Positions 1 to 5,612 are shown, numbered from the stretch's first letter. The stretch: DNA of 7,378 nucleotides from Hyphomicrobium sp. (GCA_025927515.1 JAICLG010000152.1:1-7378), one strand, 5' to 3'. The notes: generated from the letters alone by a model not told the origin. Numbers and translations are program-made.

Positions 1-423
1 AAGACGAAGCGCGTCAATTTCGGCGGCACCTACATTCCGCTTCAAGGTTTGAACGGCGCGCTCGGCGGCATTCCCGTGCTCGGCCAGATCATTTCCGGCA
101 CGCAGGGCGAAGGGATCTTCGGCATGACGTTCGCTGTGGAGGGCCCGACGTCGAATCCGCAAGTGATCGTCAATCCGCTTTCGCTCGTCGCACCCGGCAT
201 CTTCCGCGAAATGTTCCAGATGACGGCGTCCGATCCGAAAGTGCAGGTTCGCGGCGATGACCGCGCCGTGCAATCCCCTGCACGGGTGAGCCCATCGCCT
301 GCCGGCCGCAACGTCCAACCGAAGACCAGAGCCAAGTCGAAAGCAAAATCGAAGAAGCGCAGCGGCGCTCAGGCCGAGGCCATTGACGGCTGGTCGTCGA
401 CGACGACATCGCCAGCCCATTGA
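1..423 (+). CDS. C-terminal end of an AsmA-like / DUF3971 envelope protein (5' truncated by window)
   Basis: The reading frame is open from base 1 and ends at a TGA at 421-423, giving the last 140 residues of a longer protein. The visible part has a glycine/hydrophobic beta-strand pattern (FGGTYIPLQGLN, then IPVLGQIISG, GEGIFGMTFAVEGP, NPQVIVNPLSLVAPGIFREMF). I associate this with the C-terminal AsmA-like domain of large DUF3971/YhdP-type proteins of alphaproteobacteria. These are inner-membrane-anchored, span the periplasm and are implicated in lipid transport or outer-membrane homeostasis. After the conserved block (about residue 75 of the visible part) comes a low-complexity, Lys/Arg/Ser/Ala-rich tail that is probably disordered. 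The TTG at 49 is internal to this frame and is not a start. The gene converges on tyrS with 22 nt between the two stops. The family call rests on recalled motif similarity; the function of this copy is inferred. Confidence 0.62.
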   Translation, partial: KTKRVNFGGTYIPLQGLNGALGGIPVLGQIISGTQGEGIFGMTFAVEGPTSNPQVIVNPLSLVAPGIFREMFQMTASDPKVQVRGDDRAVQSPARVSPSPAGRNVQPKTRAKSKAKSKKRSGAQAEAIDGWSSTTTSPAH

Positions 424-428
424 TGACG

Positions 429-440
429 GCGCTTCGGCGC
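429..440. other. Short UUCG-capped hairpin between convergent genes
   Basis: The 22-nt gap between the two convergent stops contains GCGC-TTCG-GCGC, a 4-bp GC stem closed by a C(UUCG)G tetraloop on the + strand. There is no following T tract on either side, so it is not a canonical Rho-independent terminator. It could mark the 3' end of the upstream transcript or simply be GC-rich chance. Confidence 0.25.
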
Positions 441-445
441 GACGG

Positions 446-1699
446 CTAGACCGGCTTCAGGAGCACATGCTTCTTCTTGCCGAGCGACAGCTTGATAACG
501 CCCGACTCTGCGTCCGTCGTCTTGAGCACCGACTTATCACTCGTGACCGGCGCATCGTTGACCTTCAGACCGCCACCCTGAATTTGCCGGCGTGCTTCGC
601 TGTTGGAAGCGACGAGCCCGGCTTTGACGAAAGCCGTCAGAATACCAAGGCCCGAGTCGAGATCAGCGCGCGCAATATCGATTGTCGGCAGATCGGTCGC
701 GAGCGCTCCCTGCTCGAACGTTTTGCGCGCCGTTTCCGCGGCAGCCTCGGCTTTCGCGCGCCCGTGCACCAATGCCGTCGCTTCCGTCGCAAGCCGCTTC
801 TTGGCCTCGTTGATCTCCGCGCCACCAAGCGCCGCGAGCTTTGCAATTTCGTCGAGCGGCAGCATCGTGAAAAGCTTCAGAAAGCGTTCGACGTCGGCGT
901 CTTCCGTGTTCCGCCAGAACTGCCAGTAATCATAGGCGGAGAGCTGCTCTTCGTTGAGCCACACGGCGCCCGTGGCCGTCTTTCCCATCTTGGCGCCCGA
1001 CGCCGTCGTCAGCAGCGGACACGTCAGAGCGAACAGCTGTTCCTTGACGCCCATGCGGCGGCCGAGATCGATGCCGGTGACGATGTTGCCCCACTGATCC
1101 GAGCCGCCCATCTGCACGTTGCAGCCGTAACGACGATTGAGCTCGACGAAATCGTACGCCTGCAGCAGCATGTAGTTGAACTCGATGAATGAGAGTTCCT
1201 GCTCGCGGTCGAGGCGAAGTCTCGCGCTGTCCATCGTCAGCATGCGATTGACGGAAAAATGCCGTCCGACATCGCGCAGAAAATCGATGTAGTTGAGCGG
1301 CGCAAGCCATTCAGCATTGTCGACCATCAGCGCGTCGCTTTTGCCGTCTCCGAATGAGAGGAAGTTCGAGAAGACGCGCTTGATTCCGTTCTTGTTGGCG
1401 TCAATCTCCGCGACCGTACGCAGCTGGCGCGTTTCGTCCTTGCCTGATGGGTCGCCGACGCGTGTCGTGCCGCCGCCCATCAATGCGATCGGTTTGCCGC
1501 CCGACTTCTGCAGCCACGCGAGCATCATGATCGAAATCAGCGAACCGACGTGCAGTGACGGTGCGGTGCAATCGTAACCAACGTAGGCGATGATCTCGCC
1601 ACGCTGTGCCAGCGCGTCCAGCCCATCGCTGTCGGAGCACTGGTGTACGAAACCGCGCTCGGTCATAATCTTAAGGAAGTCGGACTTGAGTGTCGTCAT
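446..1699 (-). CDS. tyrS: Tyrosyl-tRNA synthetase (TyrRS)
   Basis: The product is a 417-residue class I aminoacyl-tRNA synthetase that activates tyrosine with ATP and charges tRNA-Tyr in the cytoplasm. The signature region YVGYDCTAPSLHVGS (about 39-53) holds the HIGH-type motif as HVGS. It is followed by GGGTTRVGDPSGKDETR (75-91), which is typical of TyrRS. The tyrosine-pocket motif QMGGSDQWGNI is at 196-206, and the KMSKS loop appears as KMGKT (237-241), a common TyrRS variant. The C-terminal region from about 350, including EARRQIQGGGLKVND, is the S4-like tRNA-binding domain. The length is normal for the family. I chose the ATG at 1697-1699 because it gives MTTLKSDFLKIM followed by conserved sequence. 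The frame stays open upstream to an ATG at 1774, but that would add 25 unconserved residues and overlap anmK. The Shine-Dalgarno is weak: an AAGG lies about 12 nt upstream. Confidence 0.96.
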   Translation of the reverse strand: MTTLKSDFLKIMTERGFVHQCSDSDGLDALAQRGEIIAYVGYDCTAPSLHVGSLISIMMLAWLQKSGGKPIALMGGGTTRVGDPSGKDETRQLRTVAEIDANKNGIKRVFSNFLSFGDGKSDALMVDNAEWLAPLNYIDFLRDVGRHFSVNRMLTMDSARLRLDREQELSFIEFNYMLLQAYDFVELNRRYGCNVQMGGSDQWGNIVTGIDLGRRMGVKEQLFALTCPLLTTASGAKMGKTATGAVWLNEEQLSAYDYWQFWRNTEDADVERFLKLFTMLPLDEIAKLAALGGAEINEAKKRLATEATALVHGRAKAEAAAETARKTFEQGALATDLPTIDIARADLDSGLGILTAFVKAGLVASNSEARRQIQGGGLKVNDAPVTSDKSVLKTTDAESGVIKLSLGKKKHVLLKPV

Positions 1700-1786
1700 T
1701 GCTGCGTCGGGCCTTGATTGCAGATTTGCGCACGCGGCCAATAATGCCGGCGCCAGGGCGGCGGCACCATGCACGGGAAGGTGATG
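1700..1786. promoter_or_regulatory. Divergent tyrS/anmK intergenic region, probable promoters
   Basis: This 87-nt gap separates two outward-facing genes and must carry their start signals unless promoters lie inside the coding regions. The only AT-rich patch is AATAAT at 1740-1745, which reads ATTATT on the tyrS strand and could serve as a -10 for tyrS with a leader of roughly 30 nt. On the anmK strand a TTGATT at 1714-1719 lies 20 nt before the same patch, a poor spacing. For anmK, GGGAAGG at 1775-1781 is a usable Shine-Dalgarno. I see no convincing T-box or other riboswitch fold. The assignment is tentative. Confidence 0.22.
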
Positions 1787-2902
1787 ATGAGCAAGGTGAT
1801 GAGAGCCCTCGGCCTGATGAGCGGCACCTCGCTCGATGGCATCGACGTGGCATATCTCGAAACCGACGGCGAGACGGTCTCAAAGCGCGGTCCGGCGCTG
1901 ACATTTCCCTATGACGATCGCATGCGCCGACTGCTTGCGACAGCAATCGCCGATGCCAAAACCCTCAAATCGCGAGATGACCGCCCCGGCTCTCTGTCCG
2001 AGGCCGAGCGCGAGGTAACGGACAGGCACGCCGCGGCCGTGGCGCAATTTCTGGAGAAGACGGGAACCGATGGCGCGGCCATTGATCTGATCGGCTTTCA
2101 CGGCCAGACCGTTTTGCATCGGCCGGAAGCAGGTCTGACGGTACAACTCGGCCTCGGCCAACAGCTCGCAGACGCGACGCGCTGTCCGGTCATCTACGAT
2201 TTCCGCGCTGCCGACGTCGCGGCTGGCGGGCAGGGTGCGCCGCTGGTGCCCGTCTATCATCGTGCGCTGACCGCGAAACTCCCGGCGCGTCCGCTCGCGA
2301 TCGTCAACATCGGTGGCGTTGCCAACGTGACGTGGATCGGCGGAGACGGCAGCCTGATAGCGTTCGACACTGGCCCGGGCAACGCGCTGCTCGACGATTG
2401 GATGATGCAGCACGTGGGGAGTGCGCGCGATGAAAATGGCGAAGCGGCCGCGCAAGGTCGCGTTGACGAGGATGCCGTCCGATATTTCCTGGGGCACGCC
2501 TATTTCATGAAGCCGCCGCCCAAATCGCTCGATCGCAATACGTTCTCGGTCGACGCGATCGCCGAACTTTCGACGGACGACGGCGCAGCGACCCTCGCGG
2601 CGTTTACCGCGCAGGCGATCGCCATATCGCGCGAGTACATGCCGCAAGAACCGGAGCTGTGGATCGTTGCTGGCGGCGGCCGGCATAATCGCACGATCAT
2701 GCGCATGCTCGCAGCGCAGGTGCACCACGACGTCGTACCCGCGGAAGCCGCGAATATTGACGGCGACAGCGTTGAAGCGGAGGCCTGGGCTTATCTTGCG
2801 GTTCGCTCGGTCAAAGGTTTGCCGATCACATTTCCCGGCACGACCGGAGCGCCCGAGCCGATGACCGGTGGGGTGCGCGCCGACCCGTCGCCGGCGCGCT
2901 GA
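1787..2902 (+). CDS. anmK: Anhydro-N-acetylmuramic acid kinase (AnmK)
   Basis: This enzyme hydrolyses the 1,6-anhydro ring of anhydro-MurNAc, released by lytic transglycosylases, and phosphorylates it with ATP to MurNAc-6-phosphate, a step of cytoplasmic peptidoglycan recycling. The sequence has the family signatures in order: GLMSGTSLDGIDVA (phosphate-binding loop near the N-terminus), DLIGFHGQTVLH, DFRAADVAAGGQGAPLVP, NIGGVANVTWI, AFDTGPGNALLDDWM and LWIVAGGGRHN. The Asp of FDTGPGN (residue 194 here) corresponds to the conserved catalytic Asp of this ASKHA-fold kinase. The length is 371 residues from the ATG at 1787, normal for AnmK. Several in-frame starts are possible (1769, 1784, 1787, 1799). 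I prefer 1787 because GGGAAGG at 1775-1781 sits 5 nt upstream. It is divergent from tyrS and converges with the hydrolase gene 25 nt downstream. Confidence 0.95.
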   Translation: MSKVMRALGLMSGTSLDGIDVAYLETDGETVSKRGPALTFPYDDRMRRLLATAIADAKTLKSRDDRPGSLSEAEREVTDRHAAAVAQFLEKTGTDGAAIDLIGFHGQTVLHRPEAGLTVQLGLGQQLADATRCPVIYDFRAADVAAGGQGAPLVPVYHRALTAKLPARPLAIVNIGGVANVTWIGGDGSLIAFDTGPGNALLDDWMMQHVGSARDENGEAAAQGRVDEDAVRYFLGHAYFMKPPPKSLDRNTFSVDAIAELSTDDGAATLAAFTAQAIAISREYMPQEPELWIVAGGGRHNRTIMRMLAAQVHHDVVPAEAANIDGDSVEAEAWAYLAVRSVKGLPITFPGTTGAPEPMTGGVRADPSPAR

Positions 2903-2907
2903 TCAGC

Positions 2908-2929
2908 AATTTGCACCGTCGGCGAAATT
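2908..2929. terminator. Weak AU-rich stem in the anmK/hydrolase convergent gap
   Basis: AATTT at 2908-2912 can pair with AAATT at 2925-2929, with a possible extra GC pair across a one-base bulge and a loop of about 7 nt. It sits exactly in the 25-nt gap between two convergent stops and overlaps the hydrolase stop codon. There is no strong GC stem or T tract, so it is at best a weak bidirectional termination signal. Confidence 0.18.
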
Positions 2930-3710
2930 ATTCGTCGTCGCTTTCGTCGTCACCGCCGGTCGGCGCAGCGGGCGTGCTCTGCGCTTCCATCCGTTCAAGC
3001 TCGCGCTGACGCTGACGCTCGCGTTCCCGCTCACGTTCGCGTTCCTTGTTGCGCTCGCGATCTTCTTCGAACTGGATCATGCGCTCGTCGAGATACTTGC
3101 CGACGACCTGACCTAGTTCTTCCGTCTTGTTCTCGAAGAAATGGTTGGCGCCCGGAATGATCTCGTGCGCGATCTTGATGCCGCGCTGAACTTTCGTTTT
3201 GACCGACATTTCCGCGACGGCCGACGTCGGCACCACGCGGTCAAGCTCGCCGTTGATCAAAAGACCGGACGACGGGCAGGGCGCAAGGAAGTTGAAATCG
3301 TAAAGGTTCGCCAGCGGCGCGACGCAAACGAAGCCGTCGACTTCGGGCCGGCGCATGAGAAGCTGCATGGCGATCCAGGTGCCGAACGAGACGCCTGCGA
3401 TCCAGCAGGTCTTGGCGTCAGGCTTGACGAGCTGCAGCCAATCGAGCGCCGATGCCGCATCCGCAAGCTCGCCCGGACCGCTGTCCCAGACGCCCTGGCT
3501 GCGGCCAACGCCGCGGAAATTGAATCGCAGGACCGAAAAGCCCCGCGCCGCGAACGTATGATAGAGCGTGTAGACGACCTGGTTGTTCATCGTCCCGCCA
3601 AGCTGCGGGTGCGGATGCAGAATCAGCGCAATCGGGCTGTCGCTGCTGCTTTCGTGGTGATAGCGGGCCTCCAGGCGACCGCCGGGACCGTTGATAATCA
3701 GTTCGGGCAT
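2928..3710 (-). CDS. Alpha/beta hydrolase (COG2945-like) with Arg/Glu-rich C-terminal tail
   Basis: The product is a 260-residue predicted cytoplasmic serine hydrolase; its substrate is unknown. Residues 1-210 form a compact alpha/beta-hydrolase domain. LILHPHPQLGGTMNN (29-43) and FNFRGVGRSQG (63-73) form the oxyanion region typical of this small-hydrolase group. AGVSFGTW holds the nucleophile Ser108 in G-x-S-x-G. LLINGELDRVVP supplies the likely acid Asp157, and PGANHFF supplies His190, so the triad looks intact. From about 213 a highly charged tail follows, almost only Arg, Glu and Gln between 218 and 240, ending in an acidic DDESDDE. The ATG at 3708-3710 gives the usual MPELIINGPGG opening, although the Shine-Dalgarno is weak. 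From memory, a hydrolase of this type often lies near the suf operon in Rhizobiales, so a loose link to that locus is possible but unproven. Confidence 0.88.
   Translation of the reverse strand: MPELIINGPGGRLEARYHHESSSDSPIALILHPHPQLGGTMNNQVVYTLYHTFAARGFSVLRFNFRGVGRSQGVWDSGPGELADAASALDWLQLVKPDAKTCWIAGVSFGTWIAMQLLMRRPEVDGFVCVAPLANLYDFNFLAPCPSSGLLINGELDRVVPTSAVAEMSVKTKVQRGIKIAHEIIPGANHFFENKTEELGQVVGKYLDERMIQFEEDRERNKERERERERERQRQRELERMEAQSTPAAPTGGDDESDDE
2991..3059 (-). repeat. Arg/Glu dipeptide-repeat tract encoding the hydrolase tail
   Basis: On the coding strand this stretch is a run of GA/GC-rich codons translating as repeated Arg-Glu units (residues 218-240 of the hydrolase), visible on the + strand as repeating GCTCGCGTTCC-like and GCTGAC units. 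The codons are not identical, which suggests an old or selected repeat rather than a recent slippage expansion. The encoded segment should be a single charged helix or disordered. Confidence 0.7.
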
Positions 3711-3725
3711 TAGAAATTACTCGGG

Positions 3726-3756
3726 TTCGGGTGATTGGTTCGATTGGGGTTTCGGG
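3726..3756 (-). promoter_or_regulatory. Symmetric cluster of short direct repeats upstream of the hydrolase gene
   Basis: The + strand reads TTCGGG at 3726-3731, GATTGG at 3733-3738, GATTGG at 3742-3747 and TTCGGG at 3751-3756. This is two inner 6-mers at 9-nt spacing, flanked by two identical outer 6-mers. It lies 16-46 nt upstream of the hydrolase start, where a promoter or leader would be. I recognise no known binding motif, and no clear -10/-35 pair for the hydrolase was found here. Confidence 0.25.
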
Positions 3757-3759
3757 TCA

Positions 3760-3782
3760 GCAGCCGCCTCGGCGAGGCCTGC
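3760..3782. other. Bulged GC-rich hairpin in the divergent control region
   Basis: GCAG-CC-GCCTC-GGC-GAGGC-CTGC can fold into nine base pairs with a two-base CC bulge and a GGC loop. It lies upstream of the rightward promoter and within the likely leader of the leftward hydrolase gene. No T tract follows, so a terminator role is not supported; it may be a protein-binding dyad or chance in GC-rich DNA. Confidence 0.25.
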
Positions 3783-3815
3783 GGCATTCAAATCCTTGTG
3801 CTCAAGCTCTCAAAC

Positions 3816-3834
3816 CTTGACTTGCGGGCTCAGG
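3816..3834 (+). promoter_or_regulatory. Candidate Rrf2-family iron operator (TGA-N9-TCA, RirA/IscR type)
   Basis: The site reads CTTGA, nine bases, TCAGG: an imperfect dyad with four of five outer pairs symmetric. Its core TGA at 3818-3820 and TCA at 3830-3832 match the TGA-N9-TCA iron-responsive operator described for RirA, an Rrf2 protein of Rhizobiales. It covers the -35 hexamer of the promoter, so a bound regulator would block RNA polymerase. The core specifies only six bases, so chance is possible; its position on the -35 is what makes it credible. The ligand could be RirA or the IscR half of the downstream fusion protein. Confidence 0.45.
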
Positions 3835-3845
3835 ATTTCCATAAT
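3817..3845 (+). promoter_or_regulatory. Sigma-70-type promoter for the suf operon
   Basis: TTGACT at 3817-3822 and CATAAT at 3840-3845 are separated by exactly 17 nt. Each hexamer deviates from consensus (TTGACA, TATAAT) at one position. It is the best promoter-like match I found in the window and points toward the iron-sulfur genes. Transcription would begin near 3852, leaving a leader of about 134 nt before the GTG start. Confidence 0.65.
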
Positions 3846-3861
3846 TTAGAACAGTTCGAAA
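3845..3861 (+). promoter_or_regulatory. Candidate ICE / Irr box overlapping -10 and +1
   Basis: The sequence TTTAGAACAGTTCGAAA is a 7-3-7 inverted repeat that matches the iron control element of Rhizobiales (TTTAGAA-N3-TTCTAAA) at every specified base except one (G for T at 3858). Irr is a Fur-family, heme-responsive regulator that represses iron-consuming genes under iron limitation, and suf operons are reported targets in this group. The box starts on the last base of the -10 and covers the expected transcription start, a position suited to repression. Confidence 0.6.
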
Positions 3862-3974
3862 CATCTCTCGCATAGCTAGGCGTGCGCTGCACTCAGGGCG
3901 GCTCTCTTAGCACAGTCGGGGGCGTCGAACGCAAGGAAATAGGATTTCGCCGTCACTTGAGGCGGCTCTAGTCC

Positions 3975-3980
3975 GGAGAG
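3975..3980 (+). promoter_or_regulatory. Shine-Dalgarno that fixes the GTG start of the fusion gene
   Basis: GGAGAG ends 5 nt before a GTG at 3986-3988. The translation from that GTG begins MELTTKGRYAV, which aligns directly with the known IscR N-terminus (MRLTSKGRYAV), so the non-ATG start is well supported. Confidence 0.75.
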
Positions 3981-3985
3981 AAGAC

Positions 3986-5551
3986 GTGGAACTGACAACC
4001 AAAGGCCGCTACGCGGTCATGGCGATGGCGGACCTCGCCAGCTATGCCGATCAGGTTGCGGTTCCATTGTCGCTGGTCGCGGAACGCCAGCACCTGCCGT
4101 TGGCCTATCTGGAACAGCTTTTTGTCCCGTTGCGACGAACCGGTCTCGTCGAGAGCGCCCGTGGTCGCGCTGGTGGGTACAGGTTAGCTAAGGATCCGTC
4201 GGAGATTTCCGTCGCCGAGGTGATGGCGGCCGTCGAGGAAGCGACGCACTTCACGCGCTGCTCCGACAACGACCCGCGCTGCTCCGTCGCGTCCCCGTGT
4301 TTGACGCATGGATTGTGGAGCGCACTGAGCGAGGCGACCACCGAATTTCTCGCCTCCACGAGTCTGGCCGATGTGATCGCCGGCGGAAAATATTCGCGGC
4401 GCCCGGCTGTCACAGCTTCGCCCGCCGCGAAGAATGTTGCGTACCTCGATCATAACGCGACGGCTCCGCTGCGCTCCGAGGCCAAGGCGGCGATGATTGC
4501 GGCGCTCGACCTCGTCGGAAATCCGTCGTCGGTTCATGCCGAAGGACGTCGCGCCCGCGCCGTCGTCGAAGCAGCACGCGAACGGGTCGCGCGTCTCGTC
4601 GGCGCAAAACCATCGGAAATCGTTTTTACGAGCGGTGCTTCGGAAGCCAATGCCTGGGCAATGTCTCAGCCGTGGGCGACGATTTTGACGAGCGGCATCG
4701 AGCATGAGTCCGTGCTCGCGCCGGTGCGGGCCGCGAAATGCGATGTCATCACGCTCTCCACCGGCCGCGACGGCGTCGTCCGGGTGGACGAAGTTGCCGA
4801 ACATATCCTGAAGCGCGGCGTGGCTACGCCGGCTGTCGTCGCCCTGCAGATGGCAAACAACGAAACGGGCGTCATCCAGCCCGTTGCGGAAGTTGCGGAA
4901 TTCGCACGCGGCCACGGTGTCTCCGTGCATTCGGACGCGGTTCAGGCTGCTGGCCGTTTGCCGATAGATTTTGCAGCGCTCGGCCTCGATACACTGGCCA
5001 TCTCGGCGCACAAGCTCGGTGGCCCGAAGGGGGTTGGCGCGCTCGTCATCCGTGACCATGTTGACCTTGTGCCGTTGCTGCGTGGCGGAGGCCAGGAGCG
5101 CCGTCGGCGGGCAGGCACCGAGAACGTCGCGGCGATTGCAGGTTTTGGTGCTGCTGCCGAAGCAGCGATGGCCGAACTGGAAAGCATTTCGTCGGTCCGC
5201 AATTTGCGTGACGGCCTCGAAGCGGAAATTCGTCGCATTAGCCCGCACGCGGTCATTGTCGGCGAAGCTGCGCCGCGAATAGCAAATACGATCGCCGTGG
5301 CGCTTCCGGGCAAGCTCGCCGAGACGCTGGTGATCCGCCTCGATCTGGCGGGCGTCGCCGTTAGTGCCGGATCGGCATGCTCATCTGGCAAAGTCGGAGC
5401 CAGCCACGTGCTTGAAGCGATGGGCCTTGGCCCCGAGTTCGCGACGAGCTCGATCCGCATTAGCCTCGGCCCGACGACGACAAAGAACGATATCCAAGCG
5501 TTCGTGGAAGCCTGGCGGACGATCGCCGGCGCCCCCGCGATCGCAGCATAA
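3986..5551 (+). CDS. iscR-iscS: IscR-type Rrf2 regulator fused to IscS/NifS-type cysteine desulfurase
   Basis: One 521-residue frame encodes two complete proteins. Residues 1-134 are an IscR-like Rrf2 regulator: winged-helix start MELTTKGRYAVMAMADL, recognition region YLEQLFVPLRRTGLV with Glu43 kept, wing RGRAGGYRLAKD, and the [2Fe-2S] ligand set Cys92, Cys99, Cys105, His108 (TRC-x6-C-x5-CLTH). E. coli IscR has C92/C98/C104/H107, so there is one extra residue in the first gap. Residues 135-150 are a short linker. Residues 151-521 are a group I cysteine desulfurase: YLDHNAT, ANNETG, HSDAVQAAG, PLP lysine Lys343 in SAHKLGGPKG, GGGQERRRRAGTEN, and the catalytic loop SAGSACSSGK with Cys465. It would take sulfur from cysteine for cluster assembly on SufBCD while sensing cluster status. 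In most relatives these are two adjacent genes. No stop, frameshift or independent ATG is seen at the junction. The gene heads the suf operon, 61 nt before sufB. Confidence 0.92.
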   Translation: MELTTKGRYAVMAMADLASYADQVAVPLSLVAERQHLPLAYLEQLFVPLRRTGLVESARGRAGGYRLAKDPSEISVAEVMAAVEEATHFTRCSDNDPRCSVASPCLTHGLWSALSEATTEFLASTSLADVIAGGKYSRRPAVTASPAAKNVAYLDHNATAPLRSEAKAAMIAALDLVGNPSSVHAEGRRARAVVEAARERVARLVGAKPSEIVFTSGASEANAWAMSQPWATILTSGIEHESVLAPVRAAKCDVITLSTGRDGVVRVDEVAEHILKRGVATPAVVALQMANNETGVIQPVAEVAEFARGHGVSVHSDAVQAAGRLPIDFAALGLDTLAISAHKLGGPKGVGALVIRDHVDLVPLLRGGGQERRRRAGTENVAAIAGFGAAAEAAMAELESISSVRNLRDGLEAEIRRISPHAVIVGEAAPRIANTIAVALPGKLAETLVIRLDLAGVAVSAGSACSSGKVGASHVLEAMGLGPEFATSSIRISLGPTTTKNDIQAFVEAWRTIAGAPAIAA

Positions 5552-5571
5552 CGACGACTAAAGACGAGTTG

Positions 5572-5592
5572 AAGTGCCGCGTGGCGGCGTTT
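5572..5592 (+). other. Hairpin in the fusion gene-sufB gap (possible attenuator or processing site)
   Basis: GCCGC (5576-5580), a GTG loop and GCGGC (5584-5588) form a perfect 5-bp GC stem. Two G-U wobbles and two A-U pairs extend it to nine pairs (5572-5580 with 5584-5592). A short mixed GTTG follows rather than a T run, so termination would be partial at most. It ends just before the sufB Shine-Dalgarno and could tune the amount of sufB relative to the first gene. Confidence 0.35.
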
Positions 5593-5612
5593 GTTGAAAG
5601 AGAGATGAGGAA

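Noticed and set aside
383..1192. Open frame of 269 codons on the plus strand across the tyrS region
   Set aside because: It is antisense to tyrS, has Arg-rich composition and no motif, and its start overlaps the end of the AsmA-like gene.
1700..1774. Upstream extension of tyrS to the ATG at 1774 (25 extra residues, Ala-rich, signal-peptide-like)
   Set aside because: TyrRS is cytoplasmic, the extra residues are unconserved, and the extension would overlap the anmK start region. MTTLKSDFLK at 1699 is the natural start.
1880..2728. Open frame of 282 codons on the minus strand inside anmK
   Set aside because: It is a shadow of anmK, with Arg-rich low-complexity composition and no family resemblance.
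3710..3716. TTAGAA half-site resembling half an Irr box at the hydrolase start
   Set aside because: The second half is missing (ACTCGGG instead of TTCTAAA-like), so it is a chance half-match.
4373..4375. In-frame GTG (Val130) as a possible internal start for a separate desulfurase
   Set aside because: There is no good Shine-Dalgarno upstream and it lies inside the conserved end of the IscR domain. Internal initiation is not supported by sequence, though it cannot be excluded.
4184..5248. Long open frame (354 codons) on the minus strand opposite the fusion gene
   Set aside because: It lies antisense to a coding sequence with clear conserved motifs. Its translation is Arg-rich with no recognisable domain, as expected of a shadow frame in GC-rich DNA.
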